64,000 nucleotides of DNA from Anaeromyxobacter paludicola. GTDB taxonomy: Bacteria; Myxococcota; Myxococcia; Myxococcales; Anaeromyxobacteraceae. The position numbers and the translations under genes are program-made. Of the stretch, positions 43,280 through 52,291 are shown in pieces (positions within the stretch are counted from its first letter, which is position 1; every line of letters starts with the position of its first letter). Under the pieces are notes generated by a model. It had not been told where the DNA came from and ran no database searches. It was given only the letters and a program-made list of their open reading frames with translations. The stretch covers positions 310,001 through 374,000 of the forward strand of contig NZ_AP025592.1 of NCBI RefSeq assembly GCF_023169965.1. The letters run 5' to 3'.

Positions 43280-44517
43280 GCGAGGTCGGACGGGGCGGCG
43301 GGGTCGAGGGTGGGCGGGGCGACCAGGATGGCGGAGACGCGGGCGCCGCGCCGCAGCCGCTCCGCGCCGGCCGGGAGCACGGCCAGGGCCTGGTGGCCGG
43401 TGACCGAGGTGAGGTGGCCGCTCTCCTGCGTGGCGAGCGGCTCCACCCAGAGCGCGCCGGCCTCGACGCGCGCCCGGGCGCGGAGGAACACGGTCAGGCC
43501 GGCCGGCTTGGCCCAGGGCACGGCGAGCCGCGCCGGCAGCACCGCCCGGCCGTTGCCGGGGAGCCCCGCCAGCGCGCGCAGCGCGGGCCGGACGAAGAGC
43601 TCGAAGGTGACGAGGGCGCTCGCCGGGTTCCCGGGGAGCCCGAAGACCGCCGCGCGCGGCGAGGCGCCGAAGGCGACCGGCTTGCCCGGCCTCATGGCCA
43701 CGCGCCAGAAGTCGAGCGAGAACCCGGCGCGCTCGAGCGCGGGCCGGACGAGGTCGCGCTCGCCGACCGACACACCGCCGCTCGTGAGGAGCACGTCGGC
43801 GAGGGCGGCGCCGGCGAGGGCGCGGTCGAGCGCCTCCGCCTCGTCCCCGGCGATGGGGAGCAGCGTGGGCTCGGCGCCCGCCTCCCGGCACGCGGCCGCG
43901 AGGGCGTGGCTGTTGGAGTCGCGGATCTGGCCGGGCCGGAGCGCGCCGTCCACCGGGACGAGCTCGCTGCCGGTCGCGAGGATGGCCACCCGGGGGCGCC
44001 GGTGGACCGCCACCTCGGTCCGCCCCAGCGCGGCGAGGAGCCCGACCGCGCCGGCGTCCACCACCGCGCCGCGCGGGAGCGCGACCGCGCCCTCGCGCAG
44101 CTCGGCCCCGGCGGCCCGGACGAACCGGCCCTTCACCGCCGCGCGCCGGAAGATCGCGCGCCGGCCGCGCCGCTCGACCTCCTCCTGCATCTCCACCGCG
44201 TCGGCGCCGGGCGGGATGGCGGCGCCGGTGAAGATCCGGCAGCACGCGCCGGGCGGGAGCGGGCGGTCCGCGGGCGCGCCGGCGAAGACGTCGAACGCGA
44301 CCGGCAGGCCGGCGCCCGGGGCGGGCGCGTCGGCCGCGCGCAGCGCGTAGCCGTCCATGGACGCGTTGTCGAAGGGGGGCGAGGGGCGGCCCGCGACGAC
44401 CGCCTCGGCCAGGGCGCGGCCGCGGGCCTCGGCCAGGGGGACGCGCTCGCCCTGGAGCGGCGCGCGGGGGCGGAGCGCGTCGAGGATTCGCCGGAGGGCG
44501 GCGTCGGGGGTGAGCAC
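43276..44517 (-). CDS. moeA: Molybdopterin molybdenumtransferase
   Basis: 413 residues with normal MoeA layout. PPFDNASMDGYAL (about 48-60), GAAIPPGADAVEMQEEV, ILATGSELV, GGVSVGERDLV and FGLPGNPASALV are the family signatures, including catalytic aspartates. It inserts molybdate into adenylylated molybdopterin. GTG 44517 is preceded at eight bases by TAGAAT, a good -10 element, and by no Shine-Dalgarno, so the message may be leaderless. Confidence 0.95.
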   Translation of the reverse strand: MLTPDAALRRILDALRPRAPLQGERVPLAEARGRALAEAVVAGRPSPPFDNASMDGYALRAADAPAPGAGLPVAFDVFAGAPADRPLPPGACCRIFTGAAIPPGADAVEMQEEVERRGRRAIFRRAAVKGRFVRAAGAELREGAVALPRGAVVDAGAVGLLAALGRTEVAVHRRPRVAILATGSELVPVDGALRPGQIRDSNSHALAAACREAGAEPTLLPIAGDEAEALDRALAGAALADVLLTSGGVSVGERDLVRPALERAGFSLDFWRVAMRPGKPVAFGASPRAAVFGLPGNPASALVTFELFVRPALRALAGLPGNGRAVLPARLAVPWAKPAGLTVFLRARARVEAGALWVEPLATQESGHLTSVTGHQALAVLPAGAERLRRGARVSAILVAPPTLDPAAPSDLA

Positions 44518-44600
44518 GGCCGGTCATTCTAGTGTGCACGCCGGTGGGTGGCCGGTGCTTTCGCGCGGCCCGGCGTCCGCCGAACGGCTACACTCCCGCC

Positions 44601-47054
44601 ATGCCAGACAAGGATCTCGCCGACCGCCGCCGCGAGCGGCTCGTCGCCCAGCTGCGCGAGGGCGCCGGCCAGCCCGCCTCCATCGGCGAGCTGATGCAGA
44701 AGGCCCGCATCCACCCGGGCGAGCGCACCGAGGTGAAGCGGGTGCTGCGCGACCTGACGCGGGAGGGGCTGGTGCTCCGCGCGGGCAAGCGGTTCTGGCT
44801 GCGGGGGGCCGAGAAGCCCGCGGCCGGGCCCAGGTCCGGCGGCGGCCGGCCTTCGCGCCCGGCGGCGGAGCCGGAGCGGCGGGCGCGGCCCCCGGCGGCC
44901 CTCTCCCGCGGCGCCGGCCTCCTCGGCACGCTCACCCGCCACCGCGACGGCTACGGCTTCGTGGCCCGCGTCGATCGGGCAGGGGAGGACGTGTTCGTGC
45001 CGCCGCCCGAGGCCGAGAAGGCGCTCGACGGCGACCTCGTCCGCATCGACATCGTGCCGGGCCGCGACGGCCGCACCATGGGGCGCATCCTCGAGGTGGT
45101 GGAGCGGCGCCGCCGCACCATCATCGGCACCTACCACGACCGCGGCGCCTCGAGCTTCGTGCTCCCGTCGGACGAGCAGCTGGAGGGGCCGGTCCCGGTG
45201 CCCCGCTCGCGGCTCGCCGTGGACGGCGAGGTGGTGAAGGTGGCCCTGGACCCGGAGTCGCGGGCACTCGAGGGGGAGGTGGTGGAGCGGGTGGGCCGCC
45301 CCGGGGATCCGAAGGTGGAGGTGCTCAAGGTCGCCTACGCCAAGGGCTTCTCCGACCTCTTTCCGCCGGAGGTCCGCATCGAGGCGCAGGCCATCCCCGA
45401 CGAGGTCACGCCCGAGGACCGGCGCGGCCGCCGCGATCTCACCGCGATGCGGCTCGTCACCATCGACGGGGAGGACGCGCGGGACTTCGACGACGCGGTC
45501 CACGTGGAGCGGCTCCCCGGCCGCAAGGGCTACCGGCTGACGGTCGCCATCGCCGACGTCTCCCACTACGTGCGGCGCGGCAGCGCGCTCGACGCCGAGG
45601 CGCTCCGGCGGGGGACCAGCGTCTACTTCCCGATGCAGGTCCTGCCGATGCTGCCGGAGAAGCTCTCGAACGGCATCTGCTCCCTCAACCCCGAGGTGGA
45701 CCGGCTCTGCATGGTCGCCGACATGACGCTCGACGCCCAGGGCCGGCCGGTCTCCGCCGAGATCTACGAGGCGGTGATGCGCAGCGCCGCCCGCTGCACC
45801 TACACCGACGTCGCCCGCATGCTCGCCGGCGAGAAGGTGCCGCGGCGCGAGTTCCTGCGGCAGGACTTCGAGCTCATGGCCGAGCTGCAGGAGAAGCTCA
45901 CCGGGCTGCGGCAGCACCGCGGCTCCATCGACTTCGACCTGCCCGAGGCCAAGGTGGTGCTCGACGCGGCGGGCGACGTGCTCGGGATCGAGCGCCGGCC
46001 GCGCAACCGGGCGCACCGGATCGTCGAGGAGTTCATGCTGGCCGCCAACGAGGCGGTGGCGCGCCACTTCGGCAGCCGCTCGGTGCCGACCATCTACCGG
46101 GTCCACGGCGAGCCCGACGAGGAGAAGCTCGCCGCCTTCCTCGACCTCGCCCGCACGCACGGCTTCGAGGTGCCGGCCGACGAGGCGGCGCTCACGCCCA
46201 AGGCGCTCAACGCGCTGCTGGCCCGCTTCGAGGGCCACCCGCAGCAGCGGGCGCTGAACCAGCTCCTGCTCCGCTCGATGATGCAGGCCATCTACAGCCC
46301 GGAGAACATCGGCCACTACGGGCTCGCCGCCGAGCACTACCTCCACTTCACCTCGCCCATCCGGCGCTACCCCGACCTCGTGGTGCACCGGCTCCTGCGC
46401 GAGGAGTGGGCGGCCCCGGTGGAGGCGGCCGAGGGCGAGGCGCCGCGCGGGAAGGCGCGGCGGGGCGGGCGCGTCTTCGGGCGCACCAGCCCGGCCGAGC
46501 TCGAGCGCATGGCGGCCCTCGCGAGCGAGCGCGAGCGCGCGGCCATGCAGGCGGAGCGCGAGATCGCCTCGTTCTACGCGGCGCTCTTCATGAAGGACAA
46601 GGTCGGGCAGCGCTTCCCGGGCGTGGTCGCGAGCGTGGTCGAGTTCGGCCTGTTCGTGGAGATCGGCGAGTGGCTGGTCGAGGGGCTCGTGAAGGTGGAG
46701 GACCTCGGCGAGGGGTTCCAGTTCGACCCGGAGCAGCACGCCCTGGTCCAGCCGGGCACCGGCCGCGCCTTCCGGGTGGGCGACGAGCTCGAGATCGAGG
46801 TGCTCGCCGCGAGCCCGCTCCGGCGCCAGATCGACCTCGGCCTGGTGGAGGGCGGCGAGGTGTTCCGGGGCGTGCCGCGCGAGCGGGGCGGCCGGGGCGG
46901 AGGGAAGGGCGGCCGGCGGGAGCGGCTCGAGGTGCCGCGGGCCGGCGGCAAGGCCGCCCGGCACGGGAAGCGCGACGAGGGCCGCCCCGGGAAGAAGGGC
47001 GCCCGCGCCGGCGGGGGCAAGCCGCGCGGCAGGAAGGGTGGTCGGGGGCGCTGA
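44601..47054 (+). CDS. rnr: Ribonuclease R
   Basis: 817 residues. An N-terminal winged-helix part (about 10-70), cold-shock domains with GYGFVARVDR, the RNB catalytic motif DGEDARDFDDAV (289-300) with four aspartates, HYGLAAEHYLHFTSPIRRYPDL, and an S1 domain near 665-750 are present. The last 70 residues are a Gly/Lys/Arg-rich tail, longer than usual. It degrades structured RNA 3' to 5'. No Shine-Dalgarno precedes ATG 44601; TACACT at 44589-44594 is placed as a -10 would be for a leaderless transcript. Confidence 0.95.
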   Translation: MPDKDLADRRRERLVAQLREGAGQPASIGELMQKARIHPGERTEVKRVLRDLTREGLVLRAGKRFWLRGAEKPAAGPRSGGGRPSRPAAEPERRARPPAALSRGAGLLGTLTRHRDGYGFVARVDRAGEDVFVPPPEAEKALDGDLVRIDIVPGRDGRTMGRILEVVERRRRTIIGTYHDRGASSFVLPSDEQLEGPVPVPRSRLAVDGEVVKVALDPESRALEGEVVERVGRPGDPKVEVLKVAYAKGFSDLFPPEVRIEAQAIPDEVTPEDRRGRRDLTAMRLVTIDGEDARDFDDAVHVERLPGRKGYRLTVAIADVSHYVRRGSALDAEALRRGTSVYFPMQVLPMLPEKLSNGICSLNPEVDRLCMVADMTLDAQGRPVSAEIYEAVMRSAARCTYTDVARMLAGEKVPRREFLRQDFELMAELQEKLTGLRQHRGSIDFDLPEAKVVLDAAGDVLGIERRPRNRAHRIVEEFMLAANEAVARHFGSRSVPTIYRVHGEPDEEKLAAFLDLARTHGFEVPADEAALTPKALNALLARFEGHPQQRALNQLLLRSMMQAIYSPENIGHYGLAAEHYLHFTSPIRRYPDLVVHRLLREEWAAPVEAAEGEAPRGKARRGGRVFGRTSPAELERMAALASERERAAMQAEREIASFYAALFMKDKVGQRFPGVVASVVEFGLFVEIGEWLVEGLVKVEDLGEGFQFDPEQHALVQPGTGRAFRVGDELEIEVLAASPLRRQIDLGLVEGGEVFRGVPRERGGRGGGKGGRRERLEVPRAGGKAARHGKRDEGRPGKKGARAGGGKPRGRKGGRGR

Positions 47055-47064
47055 GGCGCCGGGG

Positions 47065-47391
47065 TCAGTGCTCGCGCTTGCCCGGGGGCCGCAGCGCCTC
47101 CAGGAAGCGCAGCGCGTGCTCGAGCGCGGAGTGACCCGGAGCCGCCTCGGGGCGAGCCCAGAGGACCTGGGCGGCCGGCTGGAACGACGAGGCGGCCGGG
47201 TCGGCGTCGTCGAGCACCAGCGCCAGCTGCTGCTCGCCCATGGCGCGGAAGAACGGCTCCCAGCCGCAGCGGGTCGCGGCCGGATCCCCGCCCGAGGTGA
47301 GGGCGGGGCGGCCGTCCGCCAGCGCCGGGGAGAGCGCGTGGAAGCCGGCGAAGTGGATGATCTCGCCGCGATCGTCGGTCGCGAGCTTCAT
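47065..47391 (-). CDS. Hypothetical protein
   Basis: 108 residues, acidic to neutral, no membrane segment or signal peptide. Visible segments are IIHFAGFHALSPALAD, MGEQQLALVLDDADPA and LEHALRFLEALRPP. No family recognised. It is convergent with rnr (ten bases between stops) and follows the OmpA-like gene on the same strand. Confidence 0.5.
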   Translation of the reverse strand: MKLATDDRGEIIHFAGFHALSPALADGRPALTSGGDPAATRCGWEPFFRAMGEQQLALVLDDADPAASSFQPAAQVLWARPEAAPGHSALEHALRFLEALRPPGKREH

Positions 47392-47441
47392 GGGCGGATC
47401 CTAGCGGCCGTCGACCGGCCGCGCCCCGAGGACTGGAGCGA

Positions 47442-47486
47442 CGCGAGGTCGGGCCACCGCCACGGGGGCGGCGGCCCGACCTCGCG
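47442..47486 (-). terminator. Long GC hairpin downstream of the OmpA-like lipoprotein gene
   Basis: CGCGAGGTCGGGCC (47442-47455) pairs perfectly with GGCCCGACCTCGCG (47473-47486), with a nested CCGCC/GGCGG stem in the loop. Fourteen plus five base pairs make it the strongest hairpin seen in the window. It starts six bases after the lipoprotein stop but has no T-tract, so it may be a U-less terminator or a 3'-end protector. Confidence 0.5.
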
Positions 47487-47491
47487 CGCGA

Positions 47492-48343
47492 TCACTGCGG
47501 GATGACGAACTCGACGCGCCGGTTCGCGTCGCGGCCGGCCGGCGTCTTGTTGTCGGCCACCGGGCGGGTCTCACCGAAGCCCTTGGCGCTGAGCCGGCTC
47601 GCCTCGACGCCCTTCTTCACGAGGTAGGCCCGCACGGCCTCGGCGCGGCCCTTCGAGAGCTTCAGGTTGCTCGCGGCGCCGCCCACGTCGTCGGTGTGGC
47701 CCTCCACCACCACGTGCTTCACCTCGGGGTGCTGCTTCAGCACCGTCGCAACCTCGTCGAGCAGCGCGTGCGACTGGGTCTTGATGCGGGTCTTGCCGGT
47801 GTCGAAGAACACCTTCTCGGTCAGCTCGAGCTTCTTCTCGGTGACGGAGACGCGCGGGGGCGGCGCGGGCGGCGCGATGGTGTAGGCGGCCGTGGACTCG
47901 GCGCTCGGCGGCGCGCCGGGCGCGATGGCGATGGCGCGGACGGTGGTGTCCTTCGAGACGGTGATGGGGCCGGTGTAGACCGGGGAGTCCGCCGTCGGGG
48001 CGCTGCCGTCCGTGGTGTAGTGGATGACCGCGCCGGGCGTGGCGCTGGTGATCGTCACCTGCTGGGCGCCGGTGAAGTGGCCCGGGGCCGGGTCGAAGCT
48101 CGCCGCGGCGGCCGGCTCGGGCGCGGGCGGAGGAGGAGGCGGCGGAGGCGGCGTGGGGGTCGGCGTCGGAGCCGGCGCGGGGGCGGCGGCGACCGGCTGG
48201 CTGGGCTGGCAGGGATACTGGCAGGGATTCCCGCAAGGCATGCAGATGGTGGCGGGCGCCGGAGGCGGGTTGGCGCCTTGCCTCATGCCGCCGGCGCAGC
48301 CGGCGATGCCGAGGAGGGTGAAGGCGGCCAGGAGCTGTCTCAT
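47492..48343 (-). CDS. OmpA-family outer-membrane lipoprotein with chitobiase-like domain
   Basis: 283 residues. A lipoprotein signal peptide ends at C16 (LLGIAGC). A Cys-rich stretch (C34, C37, C41, C45) and a long Pro/Ala/Thr spacer follow. About 85-150 is a chitobiase/hexosaminidase C-terminal-like domain (GAVIHYTTDGSAPTADSPVYTG). About 165-283 is an OmpA peptidoglycan-binding domain (VFFDTGKTRIKTQS, EGHTDDVGGAASNLKLSKGRAEAV, RRVEFVI). It should anchor the outer membrane to peptidoglycan. Confidence 0.9.
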   Translation of the reverse strand: MRQLLAAFTLLGIAGCAGGMRQGANPPPAPATICMPCGNPCQYPCQPSQPVAAAPAPAPTPTPTPPPPPPPPPAPEPAAAASFDPAPGHFTGAQQVTITSATPGAVIHYTTDGSAPTADSPVYTGPITVSKDTTVRAIAIAPGAPPSAESTAAYTIAPPAPPPRVSVTEKKLELTEKVFFDTGKTRIKTQSHALLDEVATVLKQHPEVKHVVVEGHTDDVGGAASNLKLSKGRAEAVRAYLVKKGVEASRLSAKGFGETRPVADNKTPAGRDANRRVEFVIPQ

Positions 48344-48412
48344 CGCGGGTTCTCCTTGCTAGGGGGTGGATCCGGGCGAGCCGCAAGGGTACCAACATTG
48401 CCGGAGCGTGAG

Positions 48413-48430
48413 CCCAACCAGATGGGTTGG
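48413..48430. repeat. Inverted repeat between the divergent OmpA-like and TauE genes
   Basis: CCCAACC-AGAT-GGGTTGG: perfect seven-base arms around four bases in the 159-base gap between two divergent genes. It could be an operator or a leader hairpin. Nothing else clear is seen in the gap apart from a GAAAGG sequence just before ATG 48503. Confidence 0.35.
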
Positions 48431-48502
48431 CGGTCCCGGCGCACCCACGGTAAATTGGCGGCGCGCGGCGGTGGGGGACGGCCGCGGAACGAAAGGTCGC
48501 CG

Positions 48503-49285
48503 ATGGCCCCACCGCTCCTCGGAGCTTCCGACGCCCACCTCTGGCCGCTCCTCGCCCTGGCGGGGTTCGTGGCCGGGGTCATCAACGCCATCGCGGGCGG
48601 GGGCTCCCTGCTGAGCTTCCCGACCCTGCTCCTCACCGGCATGAGCCCGGTGATGGCCAACGCCACCAACACCCTGGCCCTCTGGCCGGGGACGCTCTCG
48701 AGCGTGTACGCCTACAAGCGGCACATCGGCGAGGAGCGGCGCCGGGCCTGGGTGCTGTCGCTGCCTTCCCTCGCGGGGGGGCTCGCCGGCTCGTGGCTCC
48801 TCTTGCACACGCCCGAGAAGGCCTTCCGCGCGGTGGTCCCCTGGCTCATCCTCTTCGCTTGCGGCCTGCTGTCGCTCCAGGGCCCCATCGCGCGGTGGAT
48901 CAAGGGGCGGCAGGCGAGCGGCGCCACCGCCGTCCCGGCCAGCCTCTGGGTGAGCCAGCTCCTCATCGCCATCTACGGCGGCTACTTCGGCGCCGGGATC
49001 GGCATCCTGATGCTGGCCGGCATGGCCATCTTCCTGCCGGACACCATGCAGCACGCCAACGCGCTCAAGGTGCTCTTCTCCTGCCTCATCAACGGGATCG
49101 CCGCGCTCTACTTCCTCGGGATGGGCGCGGCGGCGCTGCCGCAGGCCGGGCTCATGGCCGTGACCTCCATCGTCGGCGGCTACGCCGGGGCGCACCTCGC
49201 CCAGCGCATGCCGGCCCGGGTCATGCGGGTGGTGGTGATCTCGTTCGGCGTCGTGGTGGCGGGCCGGCTCTTCTACACGGGGTGA
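48503..49285 (+). CDS. TauE/SafE family membrane permease
   Basis: 260 residues, about eight hydrophobic helices. GFVAGVINAIAGGGSLLSFPTLL near the N-terminus and YGGYFGAGIGILMLA in the second repeat are the two family motifs. Members export sulfite, sulfoacetate or other organic anions; the substrate here is unknown. ATG 48503 follows GAAAGG. It converges on the CBS gene. Confidence 0.9.
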   Translation: MAPPLLGASDAHLWPLLALAGFVAGVINAIAGGGSLLSFPTLLLTGMSPVMANATNTLALWPGTLSSVYAYKRHIGEERRRAWVLSLPSLAGGLAGSWLLLHTPEKAFRAVVPWLILFACGLLSLQGPIARWIKGRQASGATAVPASLWVSQLLIAIYGGYFGAGIGILMLAGMAIFLPDTMQHANALKVLFSCLINGIAALYFLGMGAAALPQAGLMAVTSIVGGYAGAHLAQRMPARVMRVVVISFGVVVAGRLFYTG

Positions 49286-49292
49286 GCGCGGG

Positions 49293-49329
49293 GCCGGGGA
49301 GGCGGGCTCACGGCCCGCGACGCCCCGGC
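49293..49329. terminator. Nested hairpin between the convergent TauE and CBS genes
   Basis: Outer arms GCCGGGG (49293-49299) and CCCCGGC (49323-49329), inner arms GCGGGC (49302-49307) and GCCCGC (49313-49318). It lies eight bases after the TauE stop and 20 bases from the CBS stop. It lacks a clear T-tract but is suitably placed to end both transcripts. Confidence 0.4.
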
Positions 49330-49349
49330 TTGGACCGCGCCGGCCGGCC

Positions 49350-49787
49350 TCACCGCCCCGCCTGGCACTCCTGCGCGAACGCCACCAGCGCCTCGAGGGC
49401 GTTGGTGGTGGTGAAGATGCCGACCAGCCCTCCGGCCTCGTCCACCACCAGCACGCCGTTCAGCTTGCGGTCGTGCAGGAGGCGCGCCGCCTCGGTGATG
49501 TCGGTCTCGGCCTTCACCGTGTGCGGGCTCGGGTTCATCGCCTCGGAGACCGGCGTCTTGCCGAGCAGGTACTGCACCTCCCAGTGATCGAGGGAGGTCG
49601 CCTTGCTCGGCATGTACGAGAGCAGCATCTTCTCGGTCACCACGCCGGCCACCTTGCCGCCCTTCATCACCGGCAAGCGGCGGATGTTCTTCTCCTTGAG
49701 GAGGTGGACCGCCTCGACGATCGAGGCGTCGGTCTCGATGGTCACGGGGTTCCTGGTCATCCAGCGTCCGACGGAGGTCTTTTCCAT
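49350..49787 (-). CDS. Tandem CBS-domain protein
   Basis: 145 residues made of two CBS motifs: TRNPVTIETDASIVEAVHLL...RRLPVMKGGKVAGVVTEKML (about 9-60) and SPHTVKAETDITEAARLLHD...NGVLVVDEAGGLVGIFTTT (about 82-130). Such stand-alone pairs sense adenine nucleotides. ATG 49787 lies directly after the livF stop, so it is the last gene of the liv operon and might link transport to energy state (inference). Confidence 0.88.
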   Translation of the reverse strand: MEKTSVGRWMTRNPVTIETDASIVEAVHLLKEKNIRRLPVMKGGKVAGVVTEKMLLSYMPSKATSLDHWEVQYLLGKTPVSEAMNPSPHTVKAETDITEAARLLHDRKLNGVLVVDEAGGLVGIFTTTNALEALVAFAQECQAGR

Positions 49788-49788
49788 T

Positions 49789-50502
49789 TCAGATCCCGAG
49801 GTAGGCCTTCTTCACGTGCTCGTTGCCGAGGAGCTCTTCGCCCGGGCCCGACATTACCACCCGGCCGGTCTCCAGGACGTACGCTCGATGCGAGATTCGC
49901 AGCGACTGGAACACGTTCTGCTCCACCAGCAGGATGGTCACGCCCTGGCGGTTGATCTCGGTGATGATGTCGAAGATGTTCTTGACGAACAGCGGCGAAA
50001 GGCCCAGCGAGGGCTCGTCCAGCAGCAGCAGCCGCGGGTTGCCCATCAGGCCGCGGGCGATGGCGAGCATCTGCTGCTCGCCCCCGGACATGGTCCCGCC
50101 GAGCTGCCTCTCGCGCTCCTTGAGCCGCGGGAAGAGCGTGAAGGCCCGCTCGAGGTTCCGCTCCCGGTCGGCGCGGGTGTTCCGGGGGTAGGAGCCCATC
50201 CGGAGGTTCTCGAGGACGGTCATCTCCGGGAAGATCTTGCGCCCCTCCGGCACCTGGATGACGCCGCGGGCGACGACCTCGTGCGACGCCAGCCGGGTGA
50301 GGTCCTCGCCGGCGAAGCGGAGCGTCCCCGCGCCGGGGCGGACCAGGCGCGACACGTTCTTGAGGGTGGTGGACTTCCCGGCGCCGTTGGAGCCGACGAC
50401 GGTCACGATCTCGCCCTGGCGCACCTCGAGGTCCACGTCCCAGAGCACGCGCAGGTCGCCGTAGCTGAACGACAGCTTCGAGATCTCGAGCAGCGCGCTC
50501 AC
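49789..50502 (-). CDS. livF: Branched-chain amino acid type ABC transporter, ATPase LivF
   Basis: 237 residues. Walker A GSNGAGKST, signature MSGGEQQMLAIARGL, Walker B LLLLDEPSLGLSP, and the LivF-specific C-terminus ending in HVKKAYLGI. With LivG it powers uptake of leucine/isoleucine/valine or related amides. GTG 50502 overlaps the livG stop (GTGA). Confidence 0.94.
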   Translation of the reverse strand: MSALLEISKLSFSYGDLRVLWDVDLEVRQGEIVTVVGSNGAGKSTTLKNVSRLVRPGAGTLRFAGEDLTRLASHEVVARGVIQVPEGRKIFPEMTVLENLRMGSYPRNTRADRERNLERAFTLFPRLKERERQLGGTMSGGEQQMLAIARGLMGNPRLLLLDEPSLGLSPLFVKNIFDIITEINRQGVTILLVEQNVFQSLRISHRAYVLETGRVVMSGPGEELLGNEHVKKAYLGI

Positions 50503-51221
50503 GGGGCGTCTCCCAGGTAGGCGGCCACCACCTCCCGGTTCTCCACCACCTCGCGGGGCAGCCCCTCCGCCAGCTTCTCCCCGGAGTTGAGCACCACCAC
50601 CCGGTCGGAGATCCGCATGATGGCCTTCATGTCGTGCTCGATCACCATCTGCGTCAGGCCGCGCCGCTTGAGCTCGAGGATGAGCAGGATGATCTCCTCG
50701 CTCTCGGCCGGGTTGAGCCCGCCCATCACCTCGTCGAGCAGCACCAGCTCCGGCCCGGTGGCGAGGACGCGCGCCACCTCGAGCTTCTTGCGCTCGCCGA
50801 TGGGGAGCCCGCCCGCCTTGAAGCGCGCCTTGTGCGCGAGCTTCACCACCTCGAGCTGCTCCATGGCCCGCTCGCGCGCCACCGCGAGCCGGTTCGTCCG
50901 GGCGAGCGCGCCGACCATGACGTTGTCGAGCACCGAGAGCTTCGCGAGCGGCCGCACCTTCTGCCAGGTGCGCGCCATGCCCAGGTGGCAGACCTTGTCC
51001 GGCGGCAGGCCGTTGATGACGCGCCCCTTGAACACCACCTCGCCGCGCGACGGCGGGTAGAAGCCGGTGATGCAGTTGAAGAGGGTGGTCTTCCCGGCGC
51101 CGTTCGGCCCGATGAGCCCCAGGATCGCCCCCTGCTCCACCGAGAAGGAGACGTCGGAGTTGGCGGCGAGGCCGCCGAAGAACCGGCTCACGTGCCGGAT
51201 CTCGAGCAGGGGCGCGCTCAC
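50499..51221 (-). CDS. livG: Branched-chain amino acid type ABC transporter, ATPase LivG
   Basis: 240 residues. Walker A GPNGAGKTT, a signature LPIGERKKLEVARVL in LivG style, Walker B LVLLDEVMGGLNP, and the LivG end with VVAAYLG. It pairs with LivF. GTG 51221 lies in a GTGA overlap with livM. Confidence 0.94.
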   Translation of the reverse strand: MSAPLLEIRHVSRFFGGLAANSDVSFSVEQGAILGLIGPNGAGKTTLFNCITGFYPPSRGEVVFKGRVINGLPPDKVCHLGMARTWQKVRPLAKLSVLDNVMVGALARTNRLAVARERAMEQLEVVKLAHKARFKAGGLPIGERKKLEVARVLATGPELVLLDEVMGGLNPAESEEIILLILELKRRGLTQMVIEHDMKAIMRISDRVVVLNSGEKLAEGLPREVVENREVVAAYLGDAP

Positions 51222-52291
51222 GCCGCCCTCCGGCGCGCCAGCGCGTGGCGCACGAACCCGAGCACCCCGTCGGGCATGAAGAGGATCACCACCACCACCA
51301 GCACGCCGTAGATGAGCGCGTGGGCGTGGGCCAGGTTCTCGCGGAGGAACTGCCCGGTCGGCGACGACTCGGAGACCAGCCCGATCCGGAAGAGCCCCTC
51401 CGCGATCAGGTTGGACCGCAGCGCCTCCGAGAGCGGCACCAGCACCAGCGAGCCGACCATCGGCCCGAGGATGGTCCCGATCCCGCCGATGATGCAGATG
51501 AGCACGATCTGCACCGAGACGTCGATGCCGAGCGCGGCGGCCGGGTCGATGAAGCCCACGTAGACCGCGTAGTAGGCGCCGGCCCAGGCGGTGAAGACCG
51601 CCGAGATGGCGAGGGCGACGTTCTTGTAGAGGGAGAGGTGGATCCCGAGCGAGTGGGCGGCGTCCTGGTCCTCGCGGATGGCCTGGAAGTAGTAGCCGAG
51701 CTTGGAGCCCTGCACCGCCCAGTTCACCAGGATGACCGCCACCGCGAGCGCGAGCCCGCCGTAGTAGAAGGGCACCTTGGTGGAGAAGTCGGTCACGAGG
51801 TACGAGCCCACCTTGAGCGGCGGCACCTCGGTGGCGAGGATGCCCTCGGCGCCGTTGGTGGCGTCCTTCCAGTTGAGCACGATGAGCCGGAGGATCTCGG
51901 CCATCGCGATCGAGGCGAGCACGAAGTAGGGGCCCCGGAGCCGGAAGGTGATGCTGCCGATGACGAGCGCCAGCAGGAGCGCGACGGCGATCCCGGCGAA
52001 GACGCCGTACCAGGGCGGCACCTGCTTGAACTGCATCAGCATCATCGTGGTGTAGGCGCCCGCGCCGAAGTAGGCGGCGTGGCCCACCGAGTACTGGCCG
52101 GTGTAGCCGCCGAGCACGTTCCAGGCCTCCCCCATGATGATCGAGAGGAAGAGGAGCACCATCATGTGCAGCGCGTAGGGGCTGTCGAGGAAGCGCGGGA
52201 GGGCGACCAGCCCGGCGAGGACCAGGAGCCAGGCGACGAGGGCCGGGGCGGAGACGGCGCGGCCGGGGCTGGAGGGGGTGGCGTCCATCAC
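51218..52291 (-). CDS. livM: Branched-chain amino acid type ABC transporter, permease LivM
   Basis: 357 residues with eight to nine hydrophobic helices. GQYSVGHAAYFGAGAY and the FRLRGPYFVLASIAMAEILR block are LivM hallmarks, and the central AIREDQDAAHSLGI loop contacts the ATPase. GTG 52291 overlaps the livH stop; ATG 52288, one codon later, is an equally possible start. Confidence 0.94.
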   Translation of the reverse strand: MMDATPSSPGRAVSAPALVAWLLVLAGLVALPRFLDSPYALHMMVLLFLSIIMGEAWNVLGGYTGQYSVGHAAYFGAGAYTTMMLMQFKQVPPWYGVFAGIAVALLLALVIGSITFRLRGPYFVLASIAMAEILRLIVLNWKDATNGAEGILATEVPPLKVGSYLVTDFSTKVPFYYGGLALAVAVILVNWAVQGSKLGYYFQAIREDQDAAHSLGIHLSLYKNVALAISAVFTAWAGAYYAVYVGFIDPAAALGIDVSVQIVLICIIGGIGTILGPMVGSLVLVPLSEALRSNLIAEGLFRIGLVSESSPTGQFLRENLAHAHALIYGVLVVVVILFMPDGVLGFVRHALARRRAA

